Of a stretch of DNA of 64,000 nt, positions 18,026-25,601 are shown in pieces. The notes under the pieces were generated by a model. That model was not told where the DNA came from, made no database searches, and was given only the letters and a program-made list of their open reading frames with translations. The stretch is from Sphingomicrobium arenosum (GTDB taxonomy: Bacteria; Pseudomonadota; Alphaproteobacteria; Sphingomonadales; Sphingomonadaceae): contig NZ_JANPVN010000001.1 of assembly GCF_026157085.1 (NCBI RefSeq), positions 310,001-374,000 of the forward strand. Reading direction: 5' to 3'. The position numbers were made by a program, and so were the translations under genes. Each line of letters begins with the position of its first letter. Within the stretch, counting starts at the first letter, position 1.

Positions 18026-19258
18026 TCAGGCCTCGCTGTCGGCGCGCGCGCAAGCGAGATGGCGGTCGACGATGGTGTCGAAACGCGCATCGTCGGCGAA
18101 GTCGTTGTCGATCCATTCGTTTTCGATCGCGCGAAGCGTGCGGGCGACGAGGGGGCCGGGTTCGAGCCCCATGCGGATGAGGTCGCCGCCCTTCACCGGT
18201 AATTGGGGCACGTCCCAGCGCTCGACATAGCGGACGGCGTCGGCGCGGCTCTTGCCCGAGGGGCTTTCCCACCAGGGGGTGAGGGCGAGGCGGTCGATGG
18301 CGTAGAGCGGGCCGAGACGATAGGCGAGTTCGCGCGCGCTGCCCTTGGCGGGGATGGCGGCCGAGGAGAGGCGGTCGCGCTGTTCCTTGGAAAGCTTCAG
18401 GCGGCTGGCGACATCGCGGGCGACGTCGGGTTCGCGCGGCAGCAGCGCGGCGAGGCGACGGATGGGGCGGCACTTGCGGCCCGCTTCGGCCTCGAAGAGT
18501 TGGAGCTGTTTCAAGCGCTCGACACCGGCGGCGGTGATCTCGGGGAGGACGGGGGCGAAGATGCCGTGCGCTTCCATCACCTCGACGGTGGGGTGCGGAT
18601 CGGGCAGCGCGAGGAGCTTCAAGAGCTCGTCGGCGATGCGTTCGCGCGAGAGGGACTTCAAGGTGTTGGCCTGTTCGGCGCAGGCGGCGAGGCCCGCCGC
18701 ATCGGGCGCGCCGTCGGAGAAGCGGGCGTGGAAGCGGAAGAAGCGCAGGATTCGCAGGTGATCCTCGGCGATGCGTTCCAAGGGGTCGCCGATGAAGGCG
18801 ACGCGGCGCGCCTCAAGGTCGGCAAGGCCGCCGTGATAGTCGAACAGCTCGCCCGTGGTCGGATCGGCATAGAGCGCGTTGATGGTGAAGTCGCGGCGGC
18901 GTGAATCCTCTTCCCAATCGGTGGTGAAGGCGACCTCGGCGCGGCGGCCGTCGGTGTCGACGTCGGCGCGCAGCGTGGTGACCTCGACGACGGTGCCCTG
19001 GCTGACGGCGGTGATGGTGCCGTGATCGATGCCGGTGGGGATCGCCTTGATGCCGGCGTCCTCGAGATAGCCGATGACGCGCGGCGGTTCGTAAATGGTG
19101 GCGACGTCGAGATCGGAGACGGGGGCGCCGAGCAGGTGATCGCGCACCGCGCCGCCGACGAAGCGCACCGCGCCCTCGTCGGCCTTCAGCGCGGCGAGCA
19201 GTTCGGGCACGCCGGGACGGGCGAGGAAGGGGGCGGGGTCGAAGGTATTGGTCGTCAT
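18026..19258 (-). CDS. tRNA nucleotidyltransferase / poly(A) polymerase family protein
   Basis: A 410-aa class II nucleotidyltransferase. The head domain shows GGAVRDHLLG, the SDLDVATIY metal site, RRDFTINALYAD and an RILRFFRFHARF segment. Family knowledge: these add CCA to tRNA 3' ends or poly(A) to RNA; alphaproteobacteria usually carry one such protein serving as the CCA enzyme. It is the last gene of a three-gene operon in which both junctions are four-base overlaps. Confidence 0.9.
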   Translation of the reverse strand: MTTNTFDPAPFLARPGVPELLAALKADEGAVRFVGGAVRDHLLGAPVSDLDVATIYEPPRVIGYLEDAGIKAIPTGIDHGTITAVSQGTVVEVTTLRADVDTDGRRAEVAFTTDWEEDSRRRDFTINALYADPTTGELFDYHGGLADLEARRVAFIGDPLERIAEDHLRILRFFRFHARFSDGAPDAAGLAACAEQANTLKSLSRERIADELLKLLALPDPHPTVEVMEAHGIFAPVLPEITAAGVERLKQLQLFEAEAGRKCRPIRRLAALLPREPDVARDVASRLKLSKEQRDRLSSAAIPAKGSARELAYRLGPLYAIDRLALTPWWESPSGKSRADAVRYVERWDVPQLPVKGGDLIRMGLEPGPLVARTLRAIENEWIDNDFADDARFDTIVDRHLACARADSEA

Positions 19259-19836
19259 GATGAGAGGCGGCGCGTCAAGTTGACGATCATCGCCGCGGTG
19301 GCTCCCCAGATGTCATAGTCCTGATAGTCAATGCGCCAGTAACGCCTTTTGCGCCCGCGCCAAGTTAATTCTTCCTCGCGCTGGCGGGCGGGGTCGAGGA
19401 GGAGGTCCATCGGCACTTCGAACAGCTCGTCGACCTCGGCGGGGTTGGGGGCGAGCGGGAGGTCCGGGGGCAGGATGCCGACCAGCGGGGTGACGACATA
19501 GCCGGTGCCGGTGACATATTGTTCGAAGCGGCCGACGAGGCGGACGTCGGCGGGGGCGAGGGCGATTTCCTCCTGCGCCTCGCGCAGCGCGGCGGCCTCG
19601 GCGTCCTCGCCCGGATCGAGGCGTCCGCCGGGAAAGCTGACCTGTCCGGCATGGGTGCGCATGGCGGCGTTGCGGCGGGTCAGCAGGATGCCGGGGGCAT
19701 GGGGGCGGTCGACGACGGGGACGAGGACGGCGGCAGGGCGCGCGTCGGGCCATTCGTGCGGATCGAGGTCGGCCTCCAGCAGGCTGCCGGGATCGGGGCG
19801 GGCGAGAGCGGCGACGAGGCGGTCGTGAAGGTTCAT
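19255..19836 (-). CDS. NUDIX hydrolase, CoA pyrophosphatase-like
   Basis: A 193-aa hydrolase with the Nudix box GGRLDPGEDAEAAALREAQE followed by EI (residues 70-91). The preceding LLTRRNAAMRTHAGQVSFPG matches the UPF0035/NudL-type CoA pyrophosphatase signature. Likely cleaves CoA or a nucleotide diphosphate derivative. It overlaps the genes on both sides by four bases. Confidence 0.9.
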   Translation of the reverse strand: MNLHDRLVAALARPDPGSLLEADLDPHEWPDARPAAVLVPVVDRPHAPGILLTRRNAAMRTHAGQVSFPGGRLDPGEDAEAAALREAQEEIALAPADVRLVGRFEQYVTGTGYVVTPLVGILPPDLPLAPNPAEVDELFEVPMDLLLDPARQREEELTWRGRKRRYWRIDYQDYDIWGATAAMIVNLTRRLSS

Positions 19837-20408
19837 GCAAAGGCGAAGAAGGCGCCATCCGACCACAGGCCGGGCGGGTCGGCGTCTTCCGCCAGCGCGA
19901 GGTCGGCGAGTTCGTAATAGACGGGGCGAGCGAGTTCGGCCTCGAGACCCCTGTCGAGCGGGCCGCGGACGTGGAGGCGGGGGCTGGGGCCTTGGGGGGT
20001 GTCGACCATGCGGATCGGATGGTCGGGACCGGCGATGAGATGATCGCCGGTGTCGAGGCGGAAGGCGAGGCGGCGGTCGCGGCCGGCGCCTTCGCTCTTG
20101 ACCTCGAGCGCGCGGAAGGGGGTGCGCTCGACGAGGATCGAGAGTTTTTCCACGGGGGTGACGAGGACGTGGCTGCCGTCGGGTTCGCGGCGCAGGACGG
20201 TGGAGAAGAGGCGGACCATGGCAGGGCGCGTGATGGGGCTGCCCTGGTGCAGCCAACGGCCGTCGGCGGTGATGACCATCTCGCTGTCGCCGCAATGGTC
20301 GGGGTTCCATTGCTCGACCGGGGGCGAGCCGCCCGACGCCTCGATACTGGCAGCGAGCGCCGACAGGCTGGAGTTTGTAAAGTCGGCGGGCGGGCGGGTG
20401 TCGGGCAT
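19833..20408 (-). CDS. DUF1285 family protein
   Basis: A 191-aa soluble protein, first in the operon. WNPDHCGDSEMVITADGRWL, HQGSPITRPAMVRLFSTVLR and VTPVEKLSILVE are typical of DUF1285. Biochemical role unknown. Its conserved link with NUDIX and tRNA nucleotidyltransferase genes hints at nucleotide or RNA housekeeping, but that is inference. Confidence 0.85.
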   Translation of the reverse strand: MPDTRPPADFTNSSLSALAASIEASGGSPPVEQWNPDHCGDSEMVITADGRWLHQGSPITRPAMVRLFSTVLRREPDGSHVLVTPVEKLSILVERTPFRALEVKSEGAGRDRRLAFRLDTGDHLIAGPDHPIRMVDTPQGPSPRLHVRGPLDRGLEAELARPVYYELADLALAEDADPPGLWSDGAFFAFA

Positions 20409-20473
20409 GGCCGCGATGTAGGCATGAGGGCGGCGCTTGCCTAGGGCAGGCGGGGCGGCTAGCGCAGGCGGTG

Positions 20474-21199
20474 ATGACCCGCACCGCTCTCGTCACCGGC
20501 GCGCGCCACCGCATCGGCGCCGCCATCGCCGCGCATTTGCGCGGGCGCGGCTGGCGCGTATTCGCGCATGTGCGGCGCGAGGACGATGCGGTGCCGGACG
20601 GGTGCGAGCGCGTGGTCGGCGATCTTGCCAAGGCGGACGCAGGCGAGCGCTTGTTCGCGCAGGTCGAGGGGCCGTGCGACCTCCTCGTCAACAATGCCTC
20701 GGCCTTCGAGCATGACGATCTTCACGCGCCCGATGCGGCGATGTTCGAGCGGTTGATGGCGGTCAATGCGCGTGCGCCGCTCTTGCTGACCAGCGCTTTC
20801 GCGGCGCGGCAGGGGAGCGGGGGCGACCGGCAGATCGTCAACATCCTCGATGCCAAGCTGGCCGCGCCCAACCCCGATCATGCGAGCTATACCTTGTCGA
20901 AGGCGGCACTCATGGGGCTGACGCAGATGGCGGCGCGCGCGCTGGGGACCAGCGGCATCAGAGTGAACGGGATCGCCCCGGCGCTGATGCTGCCCTCGGG
21001 CGCGCAGGACAAAGGCGATTTTGCCGCGGTGCACGACCTCAATCCGCTGGGGCGCGGGGTCGAACCCGCGCACCTATTGGGCGCGCTCGATGCGCTGACC
21101 GACAATCCGGTGGTCACCGGACAAATCATGTGGCTCGACGCGGGGCAGCGCTTTTTGGCGCTGCCGCGCGACGTGGCTTTCCTGGGAGACGAGAATTGA
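20474..21199 (+). CDS. SDR family oxidoreductase, probably pteridine reductase-like
   Basis: A 241-aa short-chain dehydrogenase/reductase. It has TGARHRIG for NAD(P) binding, NNASAF in place of NNAG, and YTLSKAAL with the catalytic Tyr-x-x-x-Lys. A GTG codon at 20471 directly precedes the chosen ATG and is an alternative start. The next gene, folB, overlaps its stop, so a role like FolM (reduction of dihydromonapterin or dihydrofolate) is a fair inference. Confidence 0.8.
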   Translation: MTRTALVTGARHRIGAAIAAHLRGRGWRVFAHVRREDDAVPDGCERVVGDLAKADAGERLFAQVEGPCDLLVNNASAFEHDDLHAPDAAMFERLMAVNARAPLLLTSAFAARQGSGGDRQIVNILDAKLAAPNPDHASYTLSKAALMGLTQMAARALGTSGIRVNGIAPALMLPSGAQDKGDFAAVHDLNPLGRGVEPAHLLGALDALTDNPVVTGQIMWLDAGQRFLALPRDVAFLGDEN

Positions 21200-21603
21200 G
21201 TGATGTCATCGAGGGGCTGGCGGTCCATGCCCCCAAGAGCCTGCGGCTGTTTCTCGATTCGCTCGAGGTGATGGCCGATATCGGCTTTCACGATTTCGAG
21301 GTCGGGACGCCGCAGCGGCTGTTCGTCTCGGTCGAGGTGTGGGTGGCGATCGACCGCCTGCCGCGCGAGGACGAGGAGGTCCATGCGTGGAATTACGACC
21401 GGCTGCGGACCACCGTGGTCGAGCTGGCGGCGGCGCGGCGCTACAACCTCCAGGAAATTTTCGTGCAGGCGATTTTCGACCGCATTGCATCCATGGCCGG
21501 GGTCGATGCGTTGAGAGTGCGTTCGGTCAAACCCGATATCTATCCGGACGCTGAAGGAGTTGGCGTGGAAGTGTCGAGTTTCGGTGGAACGTGGCCTGAG
21601 TGA
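21196..21603 (+). CDS. folB: Dihydroneopterin aldolase family protein
   Basis: About 135 aa. Dihydroneopterin aldolase makes 6-hydroxymethyl-dihydropterin for folate. The strand pattern LRLFLDSLEVMADIGFHDFE and VSVEVWVAID, then NYDRLRTTVVELA and VRSVKPDIYPDAEGVGVEV, fit the family. The only start consistent with length is TTG at 21196, overlapping the SDR stop as TTGA, with GGGAGA upstream; translation is probably coupled. Confidence 0.85.
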   Translation: MSDVIEGLAVHAPKSLRLFLDSLEVMADIGFHDFEVGTPQRLFVSVEVWVAIDRLPREDEEVHAWNYDRLRTTVVELAAARRYNLQEIFVQAIFDRIASMAGVDALRVRSVKPDIYPDAEGVGVEVSSFGGTWPE

Positions 21604-21680
21604 GACGACTCGATGCCACTGCCGTGTCGGCTGAGGAACAATATCCTTGCCGGGCCGGTAGGGGGGCGATAGAGAAGCGC

Positions 21681-21713
21681 GCTGTTGTCGATGATACTTT
21701 AGTACACGACAGC
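21681..21713. promoter_or_regulatory. Inverted repeat upstream of tonB
   Basis: GCTGTTGT and ACGACAGC are 8-bp arms with one mismatch. Between them is TACTTTAGTA, which has the TAC-N4-GTA shape also seen in the palindromes before the two DUF2807 genes. It lies about 85 bp before the tonB ATG, in a 194-bp gap that has no other feature I can support. Confidence 0.35.
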
Positions 21714-21797
21714 GCCGAATCAGAGGGTCAGGCGTCAGTCGTCGGCCCGGTCCGTGGCCTCCCCCGTCACGGATGAACCGAGGAGACGAGCGACTTA

Positions 21798-22481
21798 ATG
21801 TCCTACGCAAGCAGACGAGAAATGGGCTCGGGCAATAAGACGGGGACGATCGTTATCGTCGCCCTGATCCACGTTGCCCTGGGCTATGCGCTGGTCAGCG
21901 GGCTGGCCTTGCGCGTCGTTGAAAAGACGGTGGAGGATCTCAAGACCTTCGACGTCGAGAACGAACCGCCGCCCCCGCCCGAAGAGCCGCCGCCCCCGCC
22001 GCCGGAGCAGCCCCAGGTGCAGACTCCGCCGCCGGTCGTGGCCCCGCCGCCGATCGTGCGCACCAATCCGCAGCCGCCGCCCGTGACCACGGTGCGCGTG
22101 GCGCCCCCGCCGCAGGTGACGACGGTCGCCCCGGTGACCCCGCCGACCCCGCCGACGCCGCCGGCCCCGCCGCCGCCGCGCATCGAGCCGGCGTCCGCGC
22201 GTGGTGACGTTCGCACGCTCTTCTCGGCGGATGACTATCCGAGCCGCGCGCTGCGCAACGAGGAAGAGGGTTCGGCCCGGGCCCGCCTGACGATCGGTAC
22301 CAACGGCCGTGTCGAGGGTTGCCAGATCGTCCAGTCGACCGGCTCCTCGAGCCTCGACGATGCGACCTGCAAGGTGCTCACGCGCCGCGCCCGCTTCACG
22401 CCGGCGACCGACAGCACTGGGGCCAAGGTCGTGGACACCTACACCACACCGACCATCCAGTGGCGGATCCAGACGCGCTAA
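21798..22481 (+). CDS. tonB: Energy transducer TonB
   Basis: A 227-aa inner-membrane protein that carries proton-motive energy to TonB-dependent outer-membrane receptors. One N-terminal helix (TIVIVALIHVALGYALVSGLAL), a long proline-rich spacer (~residues 55-130), then a C-terminal TonB fold with DYPSRALRNEEEGSARARLT and a GRVEGCQIVQSTGSSSLDDAT segment. Two cysteines in the C-terminal domain could pair. First of the tonB-exbB-exbD-exbD series. Confidence 0.95.
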   Translation: MSYASRREMGSGNKTGTIVIVALIHVALGYALVSGLALRVVEKTVEDLKTFDVENEPPPPPEEPPPPPPEQPQVQTPPPVVAPPPIVRTNPQPPPVTTVRVAPPPQVTTVAPVTPPTPPTPPAPPPPRIEPASARGDVRTLFSADDYPSRALRNEEEGSARARLTIGTNGRVEGCQIVQSTGSSSLDDATCKVLTRRARFTPATDSTGAKVVDTYTTPTIQWRIQTR

Positions 22482-22520
22482 CGCTCAGTTTAAACGACTT
22501 TATCATAGGAACATCGACCC

Positions 22521-23321
22521 ATGACCATTGAACTTCTTATGGCCGCTGCGGCGGGCGAAAACCCCTACGGCCTCCAGGCCGCCCTCAAGGAAGGCGGCCC
22601 GATCGCCATCGGCACCTTCGCGGTGCTGGTGATCATGTCGGTGGGGACCTTCTACATCCTCTTCACCAAGTTCATGCAGCAGCAGAAGATCATCAAGCAG
22701 GGCAATGCCGTGCGTGCGGCCTTCTGGAATGCGGGCAGCCTCAAGGGCGGCGCCGACAAGCTCGACCCGAAGAGCGCCTATCGCGCCATCGTCGAGGACG
22801 CCCTCGTCGCGCAGGAACAGCATGGCAAGCTGACCGACCCGGTCGACCAGCATGAGTGGATGCACGGTTCGCTCGAGCGGTCGAAGACCTCGATCGGTAA
22901 CCGTCTCGGCGAAGGCCTCGCCTTCCTCGCGACCGTCGGTTCGACCGCGCCGTTCGTCGGCCTGTTCGGTACCGTCGTCGGCATCTATCGCGCTCTCGTG
23001 AAGATCGGCGCCTCGGGCCAGGCCGACATCTCGACCGTTGCCGGTCCCGTCGGTGAAGCGCTCATCATGACCGCCGTCGGCCTGATCGTCGCGGTTCCCG
23101 CGGTGCTCGCCTACAACTGGCTGATCCGTCGCAACAAGGGCATCATGGAAGATCTTTCGGCCTTCACGACCGACGTCCATGGCTATCTCATGAGCGGCGG
23201 CAAGGTGAAGCCGGTCATGGCCACCGGCACCACCGCCGCGACCAAGCCGGCCCCCTCGGCCCCGCCGAAGCCGGGTGTCCAGGCTGGTGGCGCGCCGGTC
23301 AAGCCGACCGTCCGCAGCTAA
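22521..23321 (+). CDS. exbB: TonB-system proton channel subunit ExbB (MotA/TolQ/ExbB family)
   Basis: A 266-aa membrane protein with three expected helices: one near residues 25-50 (IAIGTFAVLVIMSVGTFYIL) and two in the conserved block GLAFLATVGSTAPFVGLFGT and ALIMTAVGLIVAVPAVLAYN. The C-terminal tail is rich in Ala/Pro/Lys. AGGAACA lies before the ATG. It forms the channel with ExbD. Confidence 0.95.
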   Translation: MTIELLMAAAAGENPYGLQAALKEGGPIAIGTFAVLVIMSVGTFYILFTKFMQQQKIIKQGNAVRAAFWNAGSLKGGADKLDPKSAYRAIVEDALVAQEQHGKLTDPVDQHEWMHGSLERSKTSIGNRLGEGLAFLATVGSTAPFVGLFGTVVGIYRALVKIGASGQADISTVAGPVGEALIMTAVGLIVAVPAVLAYNWLIRRNKGIMEDLSAFTTDVHGYLMSGGKVKPVMATGTTAATKPAPSAPPKPGVQAGGAPVKPTVRS

Positions 23322-23333
23322 GCTGCCCGTGGA

Positions 23334-23364
23334 GCCGGGGCGCGGCCTTCGCGTCCGCCCCGGC
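23334..23364 (+). other. Intercistronic hairpin between exbB and exbD
   Basis: GCCGGGGCG and CGCCCCGGC form a perfect 9-bp stem with a 13-base loop in the 122-bp gap after exbB. There is no T-run, so it may stabilise or process the exbB message rather than end transcription. Confidence 0.5.
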
Positions 23365-23443
23365 CTCCCGCCTCGCTTTCCGCCGCGCCATCGCGGCGTG
23401 ACAGGGGCGAGGCCGCATTGACGAAGTAGAAGGATAAACGCCC

Positions 23444-23935
23444 ATGGGCATGAATGTTGGGATGGAGCAGTCGGACGAAGACATTCCGATGTCCGACATC
23501 AACACGACGCCGCTCGTCGACGTCATGTTGGTTCTCCTCATCATCTTCCTCATCACCGTCCCGGTGGTGCTCGAGACCGTCCCGGTGCAGCTGCCCGAGG
23601 TCCAGTACGAGCCCAACGAGACCAAGCCGACCAACGTCAACCTGTCGGTCAAGGGCGGTCCCGGTGGCACCTGCGAGGTCTATTGGGACGTGACGCCGGT
23701 CAGCAGCGAGGAACTGCTCGATCGCGCGGTGACGCGTCTCGAAGAAGCGATCGATGCCGCTGGCGGCGTCGACAACATCACCGACGAGACGATGCCCGAA
23801 GCGCATATCCGCGGTGACGTCGATACGCCCTACAAGTGCATCGGCGGCGCGATTTTCACCATGCAGCGCGCCGGTTTCGCGCGGGTCGGCTTCATCTCCG
23901 AACCGCCTCCCGGTACCGCCGTCCGCCGCCTCTAG
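23444..23935 (+). CDS. exbD: Biopolymer transporter ExbD, first copy
   Basis: A 163-aa ExbD with a short cytoplasmic N-terminus, one helix carrying the proton-path Asp (NTTPLVDVMLVLLIIFLITV) and a periplasmic domain. It is longer than the other two copies and has two periplasmic cysteines (GTCEVYW and YKCIGG) that they lack. AGAAGGA precedes the start. Confidence 0.93.
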   Translation: MGMNVGMEQSDEDIPMSDINTTPLVDVMLVLLIIFLITVPVVLETVPVQLPEVQYEPNETKPTNVNLSVKGGPGGTCEVYWDVTPVSSEELLDRAVTRLEEAIDAAGGVDNITDETMPEAHIRGDVDTPYKCIGGAIFTMQRAGFARVGFISEPPPGTAVRRL

Positions 23936-23953
23936 AATAAGGAGCCAATCGCC

Positions 23954-24385
23954 ATGGCAATGTCCTCCACGGGTGCCGACGACGATTCCCCGATGATGGA
24001 CATCAACACGACGCCGCTTATCGACGTCATGCTGGTGCTCCTCATCATGTTCATCATCACCATCCCGGTGCAGACGCACGCGGTGAAGCTCGACCTGCCG
24101 CAGGATGACGGCAGCTCGAACCCGCCGCCGGTCGACCCGATCAAGAACAAGATCGTCGTCACCGAAGCGGGTGAAGTGCTGTGGAACGGCAGCCCGGTCA
24201 ACCTGGTCCAGCTGCGCCAGTTCCTCGACATCTCGCAGCAGCTGCCGGTGACCCCGGAACTGCATCTCCAGCCCGAGCCCAATGCGCGCTACGTGCTGGT
24301 CGACGAAGTGCTCGCCGTCACCAAGCGGGCCAATGTCGAGAAAATGGGTTTCGTGGGTAACGAAGCCTATGTGAGCGAGTTCTAG
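23954..24385 (+). CDS. exbD: Biopolymer transporter ExbD, second copy
   Basis: A 143-aa ExbD: NTTPLIDVMLVLLIMFIITI helix, then a compact periplasmic domain with PVDPIKNKIVVTEAGEVLWN and LHLQPEPNARYVLVDEVL. It starts 18 bases after the first exbD with AAGGAGCC before the ATG. A rho-independent terminator follows. Confidence 0.94.
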   Translation: MAMSSTGADDDSPMMDINTTPLIDVMLVLLIMFIITIPVQTHAVKLDLPQDDGSSNPPPVDPIKNKIVVTEAGEVLWNGSPVNLVQLRQFLDISQQLPVTPELHLQPEPNARYVLVDEVLAVTKRANVEKMGFVGNEAYVSEF

Positions 24386-24412
24386 GCGAACCCGCCTCAC
24401 GGCAAGACAGCG

Positions 24413-24445
24413 AAGGGGCGGCCTGCGGGTCGCCCCTTTTCTTTT
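24413..24445 (+). terminator. Rho-independent terminator after second exbD
   Basis: AAGGGGCG and CGCCCCTT form an 8-bp stem with a loop of about ten bases, followed by TTCTTTT. This separates the tonB-exbB-exbD-exbD message from the third exbD. Confidence 0.75.
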
Positions 24446-24549
24446 GGCTTGCGTCAGTGAGGGTATAACGTATCATTGATAGTGATTTGGAGTCTCGGTG
24501 TCGAACTGGGGGCGGGTTTCCGTTCCTGGACCTCGGGTCGAGGGTTCGG

Positions 24550-24627
24550 ACAGCGCCTCGAGACAGCGGTTCGATGCTGCGGCTCGATGTAGCGGCTCAA
24601 GGCGGCAGTTCGGGGCAACGGCTCGAG
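24550..24627 (+). repeat. Six degenerate 13-bp tandem repeats
   Basis: Six consecutive 13-base units begin at 24550, 24563, 24576, 24589, 24602 and 24615; the consensus is close to GCAGCGGCTCGAG. Units differ from it at one to four places and the period is kept exactly. They fill part of the 328-bp gap between the terminator after exbD copy 2 and exbD copy 3. No protein frame in the gap is convincing. Confidence 0.7.
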
Positions 24628-24713
24628 CCGAGGGCTTTTGGCTCCGAGGCTGCGTTCTGGATTGCGGTCTTTGGACTGCGGTGTGCGGTGAGGTGACGAG
24701 AAGGAGAGGCGTG

Positions 24714-25139
24714 ATGGCGATGGGAAACATGAAGGAACGGGATGCCGGCGTGATGGTCGAGATGAACACGACCCCGCTGATCGACGTGATGCTGGTGCTG
24801 CTCATCATGTTCATCATCACCATTCCCGTACAGGGGCATGCCGTGAAGCTCGACCTGCCGGGCGATCCGCCCGTCGATACGCGGTTGGAGCCGCTGGTGA
24901 ACAAGCTCGTCGTGACTGCCGATGATCGGCTGTTGTGGAATGGCGAGGCCGTGGAGCGGGGCGAGTTGCGGACGCTGTTCGACCTCAGCCTCGCGCTCCC
25001 GAGCGAACCCGAACTCCACCTCCAGCCCGAGGCGGAGGCGCGCTATGCGCTGGTCGACGAGGTGCTCGCCGACGCGGGGCGTGCCGGGGTGACCAGGCTC
25101 GGCTTCGTCGGTAATGAAGGCCATGCGAACAGTTTTTGA
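24714..25139 (+). CDS. exbD: Biopolymer transporter ExbD, third copy
   Basis: A 141-aa ExbD very like the second copy: the helix NTTPLIDVMLVLLIMFIITI is the same, and LHLQPEAEARYALVDEVL and LGFVGNE recur. AAGGAGAGG precedes the ATG at 24714; the open frame runs further upstream but through the tandem repeats. It is a separate unit after a terminator, followed 15 bases later by a GFA gene. Probably a recent duplicate. Confidence 0.93.
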   Translation: MAMGNMKERDAGVMVEMNTTPLIDVMLVLLIMFIITIPVQGHAVKLDLPGDPPVDTRLEPLVNKLVVTADDRLLWNGEAVERGELRTLFDLSLALPSEPELHLQPEAEARYALVDEVLADAGRAGVTRLGFVGNEGHANSF

Positions 25140-25154
25140 CGGGAAGGGGCGAGG

Positions 25155-25598
25155 ATGAGTGATCCGAAGGGGGAGACGCTTCACGGCCATTGCCTGTGCG
25201 GCGCGGTGACGATCGAGGCGCGGCCGAACAATGAGCATCTCGACGCCTGTCACTGCGACATGTGCCGCCGCTGGGGCGGGATCGCCTATGTCGGCGTGAA
25301 TTGCGCCGCCGACACGCGGTTCGGCGGCGAGGAACATCTTCGCCGTTACCGCTCGTCCGACTGGGCCGAGCGGGGTTTCTGCGGGCAGTGCGGCAGCCAC
25401 CTCTTCTATCGCTTCCTGCCAACTGGCAGCTACGGCATGCCTGCCGGGTTGTTCGACGAGATCGGCGGGCGGGTGCTGGCCGAGGAAATCTTCATCGACG
25501 AAAAGCCCGATTATTATGCCTTTGCCGGGGAGCGGCCACGCAAGACGGGCGCGCAGGCCATCGCCGAGGCCAAGGCGGCGGGGTTCGACCTTCCCTGA
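25155..25598 (+). CDS. GFA family protein (CENP-V/GFA zinc fold)
   Basis: A 147-aa zinc protein. It shows HCLCGAVTIE, CHCDMCRRWGG and later FCGQCGSHLFYR, the cysteine pairs that bind zinc in the family. Family knowledge: named after a glutathione-formaldehyde adduct enzyme, but most members have no proven activity. It may be cotranscribed with the third exbD. It converges with the DipZ gene, with three bases between them. Confidence 0.9.
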   Translation: MSDPKGETLHGHCLCGAVTIEARPNNEHLDACHCDMCRRWGGIAYVGVNCAADTRFGGEEHLRRYRSSDWAERGFCGQCGSHLFYRFLPTGSYGMPAGLFDEIGGRVLAEEIFIDEKPDYYAFAGERPRKTGAQAIAEAKAAGFDLP

Positions 25599-25601
25599 CC
25601 C

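Noticed and set aside
21950..22190. GC-rich repeat tract
   Set aside because: It is the coding sequence of the proline-rich TonB spacer.
24386..24713. An upstream extension of the third exbD through the tandem repeats
   Set aside because: The extra residues would be unlike any ExbD N-terminus; a good ribosome site sits just before ATG 24714.
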